Source: Monodelphis domestica (lineage: Eukaryota; Chordata; Mammalia; Didelphimorphia; Didelphidae). From it: a DNA stretch of 64,000 bases. This document shows, piece by piece, positions 46,865-58,859 of this stretch (positions within the stretch are counted from its first letter, which is position 1; every line of letters starts with the position of its first letter). The stretch covers positions 384,624,456 through 384,688,455 of the forward strand of contig NC_077228.1 in NCBI RefSeq assembly GCF_027887165.1. The letters run 5' to 3'. Under the pieces are notes generated by a model that was not told the origin of the DNA, made no database searches, and worked only from the letters and a program-made list of their open reading frames with translations. Position numbers and translations under genes: made by a program.

Positions 46865-47020
46865 TCATTTAGTCATGAGCACTTACTAAGCATTTGCTCT
46901 GTGCCAGGTGCTAAGTACTGGGAATAAAAAGAAAGGCAAAAAGACGATCTCTGCCCTTGAGAACTCATATTTGAATGGGGGGAAAACTTGTAAAAAAGTT
47001 TTACACATCACGTAAATGGA
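46865..47020 (+). repeat. ancient interspersed repeat of unassigned family
   Basis: ctgtgccaggtgctaagtac, then ctgcccttgagaactcatat and gaatggggggaaaactt. Confidence 0.55.
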
Positions 47021-47034
47021 AGATACATGATTCT

Positions 47035-47510
47035 AGAATCAGGCATCATGGCATGGTGTGAAAAGTGTTAGACTTGAAGTAAGAAGATCTGAACTCAAAT
47101 CCTAGCTCCACTACTTAATTTGTGATCTTGAACAGATTTTTAAACTTTTTTGATATACAATTTCCTCATCTGTAAAATAAGGATATGTACCTATGCCACA
47201 GGGTTGTACTTGGTCTAATGAATATGTATACATATATATTTATCACATTTTAGAAACCTGAAAACTCTCATAAATTTAATATATTTTTTTCTATTTGTAA
47301 TAGAAAGCATGGTACAGGGTGAATGACTATTGCACTTAGAGGCAGGAAGACCTTGGTTCAGATCTTACTTCTGACCCCTACTAGCTTTGTGACCATAGAC
47401 GAGTCTTTTGTCCTCTTTGAGCTTTGGGTGCCTTTCTAAGACATACCTACTAAATTGTAAAGTTTGTATATGGTAAAGGTGGTTCCCCACAGTTATGAAA
47501 AACACATTTT
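47035..47510 (+). repeat. two CORE-SINE copies in tandem order
   Basis: 47035-47240 and 47295-47510 each show a head-to-core order (tagacttgaagtaagaagat...tgtaaaataaggatatgtac; aggcaggaagaccttggttc...gctttgtgaccatagacgag). Confidence 0.6.
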
Positions 47511-47514
47511 AGAG

Positions 47515-48000
47515 ACTTAAATTTTTTTTCTAATTAAACATAGAAAGTTTTTAACAATTACTATCAGATATTTTGTGATTCAGATTCTTTTACTCCTTTT
47601 CTGTCCCCCTCCCCAACTTGGTACATAGTTGCACATAGTGTATAACAGTGCTGTCATGAAATACATATTTCCATAGTCCTCATACTTTGAAAGAAGAATT
47701 AAATATTACACAATAAAGGATATATATTTTTACATCATGTTATTACATATTACACATACAAAAAAAACTCATGGAGGAAATAAAGTGAAAAATGGAATGC
47801 TTTGATCTACAATGAGACTTCTTTGACTGTGGATAGAATTTTTCATCACAAGTACCTTGGGGTTATCATGGAACCTCACATTGTTCATAACAGTTTTGTC
47901 ATTGTACAACATTTCTGTTACTCTGTACAATGTTCTCCTGATTCTTCTCACTTTACTTTGCATTAATTCATCCAAATATTTCCAAGTCTTTCTTTGCTCT
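47515..48000 (-). repeat. L1 3' UTR, antisense (second copy)
   Basis: Same block order as 46015-46613: taattaaacatagaaagttt, acttggtacatagttgcaca, aagtaccttggggttatcat, ttctcactttactttgcatt. Ends before the ORF2 part. Confidence 0.65.
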
Positions 48001-48097
48001 CAGCCTTCTCCCACCCACTATGTAAACTTTAAGATTCCTTCCCATCACTACTGATTTCTGTTTTTATGATTCAGGTAGTGGCATAGTAAACAGAGTT

Positions 48098-48338
48098 TTC
48101 TTGTTCAGTTGTTATCATATTCCTTGTGACTCTATTGGGGCTTTTCTTGGCAAAAATTATGGAGTGCTTTGCCATTTACTTTTCCAATTCATTTTACAGA
48201 TGAGGAAACTGAAGCAAAAAGGGTTAATGACTTGCCCAGGGTCACACAGCTAGTAGGTGTTGGAAGCCCGATTTGAACTCATGAAGATGGGTATTCCTAA
48301 CTCCAGGCTTGGTGCTCTATCTATTGCACCACCTAATT
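48098..48338 (-). repeat. tRNA-derived marsupial SINE (long type), antisense
   Basis: cttgttcagttgttatcata, ggggcttttcttggcaaaaa, cagatgaggaaactgaagca, cagggtcacacagctagtag, with head ctattgcaccacctaat. Confidence 0.8.
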
Positions 48339-48344
48339 GAATAG

Positions 48345-49250
48345 AGAGTCAGAATAAAAAAGCAAGAAGGAAGACTTTAGTTAAACTCCAGTTTCTGAAA
48401 TATAAGTTACTATGGAGAAGCCACTTAATCTCTCTTGGTATTCTAGGTAATTCTGTAAGATAGCAAATTGCAAAAAACAGACACATTTTTATCCTTATAT
48501 GATATTGGGAAAACATTAGTTTCTGTTTTCCCAATTAGAAGATACAAGCTTTTGGTGCTATGGAAGGAACTCTGGACTTAGGTTTGTAATGAGTTTGAGT
48601 CTTCATTCAGTTTTTTACTAGCACATATAATTAAGGACAAATTTCTTCAGTTTTCCAAGCCCTGGTTTCCACATATGTAAATCATGTATAAAAATACCAA
48701 CATATAATATGCATCTATGAAAGTTGAGTTCTTACTTTAAATTGTAGATGGTTTTAGGAATATAAAAAGAGTAGCAATAGCCTCAGCTTTAAATTTTGGG
48801 TCTAAAAGAAATTAAAATAATCAAGGCTCTCATTATCCTTTGTAAATTGAAGAATACAGGGAATATTTGTGGATCTGCTTGTAACACTTATGTCAATAGT
48901 AAGAAGATGCTGGGATGTTGTCAGGAGTAGAAGACACAGAATTTTTCTGCTTTAAATTGATTGAAAAAAGTTAAACATATAGTTTCTCCAGTTTCTCCAA
49001 AACTGTTGATAGGAATGCTTGTTTTCTTAGACACTTTCACTCTCCTGAAAGGAGCAAAGAATAAAGAACTTTAGGGGAGAGGGAAATCCTAAATTCTGTG
49101 AGTCTTGTGTCCTAATAAGGACAAAATAGACTAAGAAATCAATGAATTTAACTGCTCCACCCATCCATGAATGACAGGTGATTTTTTTTCATAGCAGTGA
49201 TGACATGAAGGTAGAGTAGGCATTTATTTTATGTGATGATTTACAGTTGA
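48345..49250. other. intergenic, mostly unassigned
   Basis: A weak SINE remnant at about 48560-48700. Nothing else is recognised. Confidence 0.45.
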
Positions 49251-49254
49251 TAAG

Positions 49255-49445
49255 CATGAGACTTGGAGTTAGGCTACCTGGCTCATTTGCTTATTAGTTG
49301 TGTGACTTTGGGCTAATTGTTAAACCTTCCAGAGTTTCAGTTTCCTTTTTTATTAAGCTAAAATAATAACATCCATCCCACCTACCCCATAGGCTTATTA
49401 TGAGAATAAATTGAAACAATATATTTGAAAATGCTTTGTAAACTA
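49255..49445 (+). repeat. MIR-type CORE-SINE
   Basis: gagacttggagttaggctac, tgtgactttgggctaattgt, taggcttattatgagaataa and atgctttgtaaact. Confidence 0.7.
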
Positions 49446-49513
49446 GAAAATTTATGTATATGTATATATGTGCGTATATGTGGACATATATATTATATAT
49501 TTATATGTATATG

Positions 49514-49514
<1 letters not shown>

Positions 49515-49560
<46 letters not shown>
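49515..49560. repeat. (AG)23 microsatellite
   Basis: 46 bases of uninterrupted AG, preceded by a TATG-rich stretch. Confidence 0.95.
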
Positions 49561-49561
<1 letters not shown>

Positions 49562-49569
49562 AATCATTT

Positions 49570-52140
49570 TTGTCACTTATCTCATTCTCCTTTTGATTAG
49601 ACTCAAAGAGAAATGATCCAGGGATGAGTTGCTAGCCTACTCATTCTTATATAGTTAATGTTTAGAGAATAATTACATAGATGGATAAAATGAGTGTGTT
49701 TTTGTAAGTGAATAAGACTATTGGGATATAAATTCATCCTTTATCTATACACTGGAATTATCATTGGAACAACTGCAGTAGAAAACTAGACAACCAGATG
49801 TCATATAGCTCATCTTTCCCTCAACTTGTCTTAATTTTTCTCCTAAGTCTCTATATTTCAAAACTTTTAATTTTGTGTAGTTTGGAAAGAATATGTATTC
49901 AGTGTAGATTTACTTATTAAAAATATTGTTCTTAAAATTCTGTGAATCAATATTATGTCTGAGTGGTGCTGAGTTCCTCTATTTTCTAAATGATTTCCTG
50001 GTTCAGTTTTTATGCTGAATTGTTAAGGATATTTTATGGTTTACATATTTAAACATGGTTATCACCTGTTAGTTCATAAAGCACATTGATCCTTTAGTAT
50101 GTAATTCTACTCATGTGAGGATGTCTTTCTCAGTATCTGATATATGCTAGATTTTTCCAATCTGCAGTGATATTTTGCACATTTTTCTTCACTTCTCTGC
50201 ATCATCTGCATTGATCAATAAATCCAGTTTCCTTGAGGATGACTTTTCAGTACTTTCTGATGTTAGTAGTTTGATCCTGAATCACCATCATATATTCTTT
50301 AGTTTCTATAAAAAATCTATATAATATAGTCATTTGTTTAATAATCTTTGCTGACATTTTTTCAAATTTATCTAGATAAAATCCATAAAGCACTCTTTAA
50401 TTCAGATTTTTTGATCTTAACATTTTGTGGTTTTTCCAGAGATAAGCCATTTTTTAAATTACATTTGACAAACCTAGTAACATACACATATATATGTGTG
50501 TGTGTTATTAGCTTTTACTGTTACTTTGTGAAATCAGATTTGTTTATCATGAATATAATTCTATAATTTTAATTTGTATAATTACATGCTCCAAGAAATC
50601 CATTAATATTATTCCTACTTTTTGAGAAGGAAACTGGTTTTGATTGATGAGCCATATGTTTTATTAACATATAGGTTTTTGTATGAATGTCTAGATCCAT
50701 TGACATCCATTTCATCATGCCCAAAGAATATATTAAAACTGGTATTGCAAGACTTTCTCTTTGCTAATGGTAAACCTGATGTGTCTTGCCTAGAAAAGAA
50801 CAAGGAATTTAAAAGTAGCATCTTCATCCATTGATTTTATTTGACCTCCAGATTCAGTTTCCAGTCTTTGTTCTTCCTTGATACATGTTGAGCTTTACAG
50901 TTTTCAAGTTCAAATGATATTTTGATATCAATAAAGAAAATTTCTATAAGGTGGAATAGTTGTTTAATGTTCTTTTAAATAAATTCATCCACATTACTTA
51001 AATGATTAATAGATACTTTTGAATGATTTCCTTTTTGACTGGAAAGTCCTATTCATTTCATTTCAGTTATGATGACATTGGATTTAAGGATAGACAGAGC
51101 AATAACAAGCTTAAATTGTTTCACTAGACAATATCTTATTACATTATCAATTGTTATCAACATTATTTTGTAAAAATGTTTCAAATACAGCATATTTGTC
51201 CTTGTGAAAATAGAATGCTCTTACTTTCTTATTCTGCTTGAATCTATTTTATGTATGTGAGCTGAGTCATAGACTTGGCAATAATCAACAGAGGTGATGT
51301 AAGTCTTAAGGTGCTTTCAGTGAATTTATTTAATAACCACCAAATTGAAAATAAGTTGCTTTTTACACATCTGGATTTTCCTCCTCAGATAATATATTAT
51401 ATTCTTGTGTTTATAGATTTTTCAAGATGTGAATGTTTTATATGAAGTTTAAAAGTATTGTGGTTTATTTTGAAAGACCATTGGTATTCTTATTTTTTGG
51501 CAATAATTACATAATAGACTTTTGTTAAGCATTTTAGAATCAGACTTGTAGCAGAGAGGCATCTGGGCAAGTGCTTTTATAATAATTCATGTGCTCCTGA
51601 ATAATATGAGCCCATAATTAGGAATTTTATCTTGCCCTTCCACTTTAGAACTTTGTAGGAAAGCTAGTTTTAATTATCTCTCTTTATATACTCGTCATTC
51701 AGTATGTTAAATCGTTTATGAACTTTTGGTTTCTTGTGTGATCTAACTTGTGTTCTAACATTCACTTAGAAAACTACACAATAAAATTACCTATGTTGTA
51801 TTGTATTTTTATTGATTTTATTGAATATATCCCAAATATATTTAAATCTAGTTCTGGCTGATTTGAGGAGTATTTCTGGCCAATCCATATGCTGCTGGTT
51901 TGACACCTTTGATAGAGATGACTATAAATTTTCCATATTCTCCTTCTTTGAGAGTTCACTCCTCTTACTTCTTTGCTTCTCAAAGCACCATAGTATAGTT
52001 TTTGATTGATGTTAATTTTGTTCTTTGTGTTTCCATGAAGCTTTGTATTGTTTTAACTTTTCCACTCTTATATATTATTCACCTTCATGTACTCTACAGA
52101 TCTATTCTAATAGTCTTCTGGCTATTCATATTCAACAATT
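49570..52140. other. AT-rich intergenic, possible old antisense L1
   Basis: Some T-rich phrases in 49850-51000 resemble antisense L1 ORF2, but no diagnostic protein motif could be read. The rest is unassigned. Confidence 0.25.
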
Positions 52141-52149
52141 TATTTTTTG

Positions 52150-53250
52150 ACCCCTATGTATTTTCATAGGTTGTCCCCAATGATGGGAGGGGCAAACTGG
52201 GATCAGTCAATTTTCTCAGCTTTAACATGGGACCCCAAATACAGAGGGAGACAGATTTTATACATTAAAAATCATTTACTTAAATAAGAACAATTAATTA
52301 AAAGGAAACAACCAGGATACAGTTAACCAGAATATAAACCAGGATACAAAATTAGGCAATTTAGTTTCCAATTGTAGGAAATATTAGGGTATTTCCAAAA
52401 TGGGAAGAGGAAAATCAACAGGTATGACTTCCTGAAATTAGAAAGAGTTGTCTCACTCCCTGCAAGTATCTGTATACAATCAAAGGAGCATGGAAAAACA
52501 AATGATTGATCAGCATGTGCTCTAGTTTTCAGAACAGACATATGGGTTGCTTGAGATGGACAATTGGGAAAAATCTTCTTGAATCAGCCTTTGGATCTGA
52601 CTAAATTTTTATCTGGTCAGAACCATATGTCTTTAGTTAAGTGTCTGTAAATAACCGGAAGAGATTTTTCTGCTTCCCAGTCATGTAGGGCTAGATTCAA
52701 ACAATGCAATAAAGCTTTCTTATTCTTATTCTATTTTCTTATGTGGGAATTTAATAATCAAATAAAGTTTTCACACAAGACAGAAATTGGAGTTGAACAG
52801 TAATTGAATAGAAAGACAACTAAGCTAGCTCCACAATTGAGTCCAGAAGATGAAGCCAGTGTGGTTCTCTTAATTTCGACCACACTTTAATTCTCTTAAT
52901 TTCACAATTTTGATTCATGGAGGAGCAGGTAGCCACTCCCAAATATGGATCACTTATCAAATAGCTACATCTATAAGCTTTTAAATATATATTTATACTC
53001 AGCATTACATAAGCCAGGTTACAGATCAAACTGTTTATGAAACTTACAATAGACTAATTTTGAGAAGGAAGATTTACATGTCAGTAAGATAAACAATAAA
53101 ATTTAAACATAAAAACCATGAAACAAAGGTCAAAGAAATTCAATAATGATCATCAATATTAACTAATACCAAGTCTTCTTGCATCCTAATAATCTACTCC
53201 CAATATACATTTAGTCACTACTTTTTTTTTCCCTTGAGTTTCAGATGTCA
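52150..53250. other. unassigned, possibly retroelement-derived
   Basis: Composition and lack of SINE interruptions suggest one old element, but I see no terminal repeats, primer-binding site or coding motif to support a family. Confidence 0.2.
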
Positions 53251-53259
53251 AATGTAGTC

Positions 53260-54290
53260 TTCTCATCCCCTGGACATCTTCCCTTGAATATTCTGGAACA
53301 GGTCTCATTCTCTTATCATTTGACTGAATTAACTGGCAATAAGTTTTGTTTCAGGTTTTAAATATATGATATTGCACATTTTATCACATTTCCAAATTCT
53401 CTTATGTTGTGACACTTGGAAAACCATTGCATCAGAAATGCTTTTAGAAGTATAAATTTAAAAAAATCTAGATGCTGTTAATTTACCACAAAGCTTAACA
53501 AAAATAGCCAATCTATTAATTACTAGAAGTAGGCTGCATTCTACCCTATTTCACTTCTTCAGTCTGACTATATCATGAAGGCAAAACTTAAATTGAAAAC
53601 AACTTGGCCCTCTCCTTTCATGTAGTGCTGATTCAGCTCCTGGCTTCCTCTGTCCCACTGACCATGGTGCTGATATGCTATAACTGTAATATGAGACCTA
53701 TAAACAGATCAGACAATGATAGAAACATTTTATTTTTTTCTACTTAAAAATTTCATTGTTTTATTACAAAAGTTATCTTCTAACAAACAGGCAATTTCAA
53801 GAAAGTAGGTTTGTATTTAATTGAGACTGAAGCTCTTTGCTGGTAGATATTTTGCCATTTATACATAGAAGGGATTCAGAGCTTAGTATGGTGTCTTATG
53901 TAATTATATATTTCACACACACACATAAAATAAAACAGATCAACAAATCCATCAATATTTGTTAAGTATCTACTCTGTGGAAGACACTGTACTAAAAACC
54001 CTAGAGCTACAGAAAAAGCATAAGATTGCCCTTAAGGAGGTCACAATCAATATAATTAATTTTTAAATTAGACTATTGATAAAGTGATCCTTACATAGAC
54101 ATTAATAAAATATTATCAGGGATATATTATGAATGAAATTTTCTCAGAAGAGTAGGTGAGGAGAAAATTTCTTCTGCTTAAAAAGGAAAAAAATAGAGAG
54201 GTAGAGACTGCTTACAAGTAATAATAGCTCAATCACAAGCAGACACACCTTACATTTAAATTTGAGAAGTGATTTCCTTAACAACAACCA
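53260..54290. other. intergenic, mostly unassigned
   Basis: 53945-54100 carries the ancient repeat (tctactctgtggaagacact, ttgcccttaaggaggtcaca). Nothing else is recognised. Confidence 0.45.
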
Positions 54291-54407
54291 TGTAGAAGTT
54301 TGTCATTCAAGCATTTATATTTTCATTTTATATATTGCATATCTGAGGTGATATTTCAGAGTTGTTTTGATTTGCATTTTTCTAATCAATAAAAATAGCA
54401 TTTCCCC

Positions 54408-54409
54408 AT

Positions 54410-54442
<33 letters not shown>

Positions 54443-54444
54443 CA
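54408..54444. repeat. TATG/(TA)n microsatellite
   Basis: catacatacata then (TA)n inside the inverted L1 segment. Confidence 0.85.
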
Positions 54445-55065
54445 TGTAAATATATATCTTTGCTATCTTCATCTAAAAACTGTCTCTTCACAACTTTTGA
54501 CAATTTATCAATTGGGAAATGACCCATATTCTTGTAAGTCTGACAAAGTTCTCTGTGTTTTAGATATGAAATGTCTATCTAAGAAACTTTAAAAAAATTT
54601 CCCCAATTTTTTGTTTTTCTTGTGAGCTTGACTATGTTAGTTTTATTTACACAGAACCTTTCAATTAAATGTACTCAAAATCATCTATTTTACATCTCAC
54701 AATGTTTTCTATCTCTTGTTTATTCATAAATTCTTCTATCCATAAATAGGTTCCTGGTTCTTCTAATTTGCTTATGATAGTTCCCTTTATGCAAATCAAA
54801 ACAACTCAGTTATTATTTCACACATTAAATTGACTAAAATGTTAATAGGACAAAATGACAGATGTTAAAGGAGATGTGGAAAAATGGGAAAAATAATATA
54901 TTATTATGGAACTATGAATCAATCTAACCATTTTGGAGAGCAATTTGGAATTATGCCCAAAAGAGTTATAAAACTGTTCATACATTTTCACCTAGCAATA
55001 TTCCTTTTACAATTTTTACATTTATTTCCTGAGGTGATCAGGTAAAAAGGAAAAGAATCTATGTA

Positions 55066-55246
55066 ATTTTTAAACCTTTGCCATCTCTCTTAGTATAATT
55101 TCTAAGATGGAAAAGTAATAATGCCTATGCAATTGCAGTTAAGCGACTTGCCCAGGATCATACAAATAGAAAATGTTGAAGGGAAGATTTGAACCCAGAT
55201 CCTCCTGACTCCAACCCTAGTCCTCTATCCACTACCTAGCTGCCCA
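55066..55246 (-). repeat. tRNA-derived marsupial SINE (short-tail type), antisense, nested in L1
   Basis: taatttttaaacctttgcca tail, agcgacttgcccaggatcat, head ctatccactacctagctgcc. L1 sequence resumes directly after it. Confidence 0.8.
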
Positions 55247-55619
55247 AATCTATATGTTCTAAAATACTTATAGAAGTTTTCTTTATAGCAGCAAAGAAAT
55301 GGAAATTGAGGGGTTTCCCATCAATTGAGGAATAGTTAAACAAATTATGGTATAGGATTATGATGGAATACTACTACATTGTAAGAAATGATAAACAGGT
55401 TAATTAAGAAAATATGGAAAGATCTACATGAAGTATTAAGAGTGAAAAGAGTACTACTAAGAGAATATTATATGCAGGAAAAGGAATGCTGTTTGAGGAA
55501 TGTCTTTGTATGATTATCTCTAGAGAAAAAATAATTCACAAATAGAAAAAAGTGAGACATAAATCAAATGATGCCTTCTTTAGTGTAAGGAGAGACCAAG
55601 CAAACAAATAAATAAAAAG

Positions 55620-56640
55620 AAACCTGAAAATATAGAAAAGTTAAATGATTTACCAAAGGCTCTACAATGCACTAAAATTTTCTTAAAATATATGTTCCTT
55701 GGAATGATAAATTTATATCTAAGCTAGATATGCATTATACTTTAACATTGTGTATTTTTTTGGGTGGGCAGGATATATCTAAATTCAAGAAGTAAAATTT
55801 CTTCTAAATAGTGCCTTGAAACAACTATTTTGGTTCACTGCATATATTTGATCCATAGTTTAAATATGCTAGTCCAGGATCACATATCTATGAAGTGTCA
55901 CAGGGTAGGATCCAGGCAAAGCTTGGAAAGTATTTTACAAACCTTAAAGGTTCATATAAATATTATTATTGTAATTATTCTCTTTGAATATGGAAAATCA
56001 ACACTTGGAGAATATTATATGGGCAAGTCATAGAAGATATGGGAAAATTAAAGATAAGGGGAAATTAGGCTAATGATTTTATATGCCAACCTGATTTGAA
56101 GTCTCACTATACTGTCTAGGTTCGTTTCCCATGTTTCAGAAAATACACAAAAGTGAACCTCAAATATACTAATGAAGGAGAGCTCTAAAGGAAATAAAAA
56201 TATAGCTGTGTAGGACAAGAATTGTAAGGAGAGGAGGGGAGGAGAAAGAAATGAAGATCAGAAGGGAGAAGTGTCACTATCAATCTATTTCTCCTCTAGT
56301 GATTAACCTTTTGTTTTGTCCAATGGCAGCCTTTTACTTATAATTTTATTTCTAACCCTATAGCAAAAATTTTCACTCAAATATCTCTCCCTTCTTTCAG
56401 CCAGTCAGCTCAAGTACCCAACACTGAATTTCTCTGGCTCTTGGTTCAAACTTATGGGATCTGAGCCCATTTTGCTTTCATTCAAGCTTATAGGGTCAGT
56501 AGCATAATTAGCTCTACTCTGAATTCCTAAGAAAAACTGTAGCCCAACTTCTCCAATAATGTTGCTCATTCTAGAGATCACGGTGCCAGAAGTTCTACTC
56601 TGACCCAATGAAAAACTCCCATTATGCATTTCTCTGTGTC
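55620..56640. other. intergenic, unassigned
   Basis: No exon or nameable repeat. Confidence 0.45.
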
Positions 56641-57840
56641 CTAGAAATACTCAGATTACAGTTATCTGTGTTTGTACATCCATAGACTCTATTAGACGCT
56701 AAGCTTCACTGAGAAAAAGACTGTACATTATCAAACTATATTTTCTCCTCCAGTGGTTAGTGCATTGCTCTGAACATATTAAGATGCTTACTAAATATTG
56801 AACTGTATTGAAATGTTGACCTTGTGGCTGTGCATGAGGCTATATATTCATCTTCAGGATATTCCAATATACTCACTGTGTTCAGAAGTTAACCTTTTTT
56901 TATGATCCCATTGGATTAACTAAGACAAATTAAATGAACTCACATTTTAAAAAGGTTAGCTAATTGTAATTCTAAAGTATGCTCATTGTTGGCATTATGA
57001 AATGACTTTATTTGCACACAGACCTCTAATTATCAAGACCACCGGAAGTGAGTCAAGACACAATTCATTCTGACTATGATCCTCTATCTCCTAAAAATCC
57101 TTATTTTTAAAGTAATCACTTCCTGCCTCCACTATGACCATTTCCATTTTTTATGGTCTTAAGTTCTATTTCTAAATTTAAGTGAATAGTGAAAGCCAAT
57201 AGTCCATTCAGTGAGTATTTAATGGAATCTTAGAGGAGAATTTTCCATTAGATTAGTTTCCATATATGACCAACTTGGAAGAGATGGTGACCTTCATAAT
57301 ATTTGTAATGTCATCATTTTCACTTGTCATTTTATGTTTCTCTTGTGTCCCTTCAAAATTAACACATGTTTAGAAAGTTAATCAACTGTCTTTTTTATGT
57401 AATTCAATGGATATATTACTAGCTATGATGACTTAGCTGGTAACAATGAAATGGGGGAATTATTCGCTTTAGAAAACTGAAGTTTTCTTCATTTTCTTGT
57501 AGGCACCCCAAATGAAATTGATATTCATGTTGATTTTTGCACTTAGATAATTGTCTAATTTGTAAATCAAGTAGCCATCTGATAATGTGCATCAGCAGAT
57601 TTTTTAAGTTTATGCAAATTATATAAACATGGGTAATCTTTTGCTGTGTAAGTGTGTTATTAGTACCTATTTTTGAGCAATTATTTGGTATGACTTTTCT
57701 TCTAAAAGTTAATATATAGTAATGCCTAGCCTAGTGGCTTTTATAGAATAAGTACTCAGTAAATTTGTTGAATTACTATTAAAATTAATATTGTCTGACA
57801 ATTCTTTATTATTTATCAAAGCAGCCAACTCATAATGAAA
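56640..57840. other. repeat-poor island, candidate regulatory DNA
   Basis: About 1.2 kb with no transposon I can name. It includes a consensus octamer ATGCAAAT (57612-57619) and AT-rich homeodomain-like motifs. It is non-coding in all frames that I examined. Confidence 0.3.
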
Positions 57841-57947
57841 CATCAGACTGACAGGTTTTTAAAAAACACATTTTTATTAGAGAGCACATAAAAATAACCC
57901 AAATTCTTAATACTACCATAACTTCAGAAAAATCATAAGTAAGGCCA

Positions 57948-58790
57948 TTGGATGATAGAGTGGATAGAATGTGGGATGTGGAATCAGAAAGACTTGAATT
58001 CAAATTCAGTCTCAGACAATTACTAACAGTATGACACTTGGCAAGTCACTTGACCTCTGTCTGCCTCAGTTTCCTCAATGATAAAATGGGAGGAATAATG
58101 GCACCTAACTCCCAGTATTGTTGTGAAGATCAAATGAGATAGTATTTGTAAAGTGTTTAGCATAATACATGATAGGAGTAGTAGTAGTCTATTGGATGAT
58201 GATTGTCTTTGTGTGCTTTCATCTGTGATGTTGATGAGTGTGCACAAAAACACTTGTGCATGAAGGAGATTTAAATGGAATAGTCCCACAGAGACAGTAA
58301 GCCTGGGTCCAGTCTGGGTCCAGTGGCAGGAAGAATCCTTACACCTGGAGACTTCCTCAGCTGCATGGGATGGCCGTGTTGTCTTTTGTGCTCCAACAAG
58401 CCCTAAGCACTCCACAGTGCTTTGCTGCGTCGCCCTCTCAGCCTTTGAACCTTCTTATTGGTTTCTTCCATCTGTTCAGCTGAAGCAGTCTTCACATGCT
58501 GGGTGAGCAAAGCCTTAGTTCACCAGGGGTCTACTGCTGGCTACCCTCACAAGGTTTAGCCGGCCTGTTGAAGCTATTGCCCAGGGTGTGGCCGCTGCCG
58601 CATGCTAGCAGCTACTGGGAGCCACAAGTGAGAGCTGGGTGTCAGGTGAGGGTCAGAGGTTGGAGACCTGCCCTAGGAGGGCATGACAAGCCCTCCATAC
58701 CAGAGATACTACTCCTCCCTGAGCACCCCATACACCCCACCTGATAGGAGTAAGTACTTAATAAATGTCTATTTCTTTCCTAAAAGCCTT
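57948..58790 (+). repeat. CORE-SINE interrupted by an RTE-type SINE
   Basis: The left part (57948-58169) runs from a SINE head through ctgcctcagtttcctcaatg and ttgttgtgaagatcaaatga to agtgtttagcataatacatg. The right part resumes at 58742 with taagtacttaataaatgtct. The RTE-type insert lies between them. Confidence 0.85.
58181..58741 (-). mobile_element. RTE-type SINE with 11-bp target-site duplication
   Basis: A 561-bp insert between copies of TGATAGGAGTA at 58170-58180 and 58742-58752. On the minus strand it starts in GC-rich sequence and ends in an (ACT)n tail, as RTE-mobilised elements end in short tandem units. It is of the same family as 41399-41965 and better preserved. Confidence 0.8.
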
Positions 58791-58859
58791 CTTTATTTTT
58801 ATAATTACAAATGAATAATTTGTTGTCAAGATATATTTTTCATTACTGTTCTCATTTCA

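Larger units (their letters stand above)
54300..55600 (+). mobile_element. L1 with inverted 5' part and nested SINE
   Basis: 54310-54780 is antisense L1 ORF2 DNA: its minus-strand translation includes MQIKTTLKYHL, a conserved ORF2 stretch, and upstream ORF2 sequence continues rightward. From about 54785 the orientation switches to sense, starting again at the same place (atgcaaatcaaaacaactc) and running on to the 3' region. The sense part is split by a SINE at 55066-55246. The shape is that of a twin-primed, 5'-inverted insertion; two independent L1 copies are the alternative. Confidence 0.65.

Noticed and set aside
50622..50834. Two overlapping 70-codon frames on opposite strands
   Set aside because: AT-rich chance frames with no recognisable motif.
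58023..58744. Frames of 130 and 82 codons
   Set aside because: They lie in the RTE-type SINE and its host SINE; GC-rich repeat, no protein similarity.
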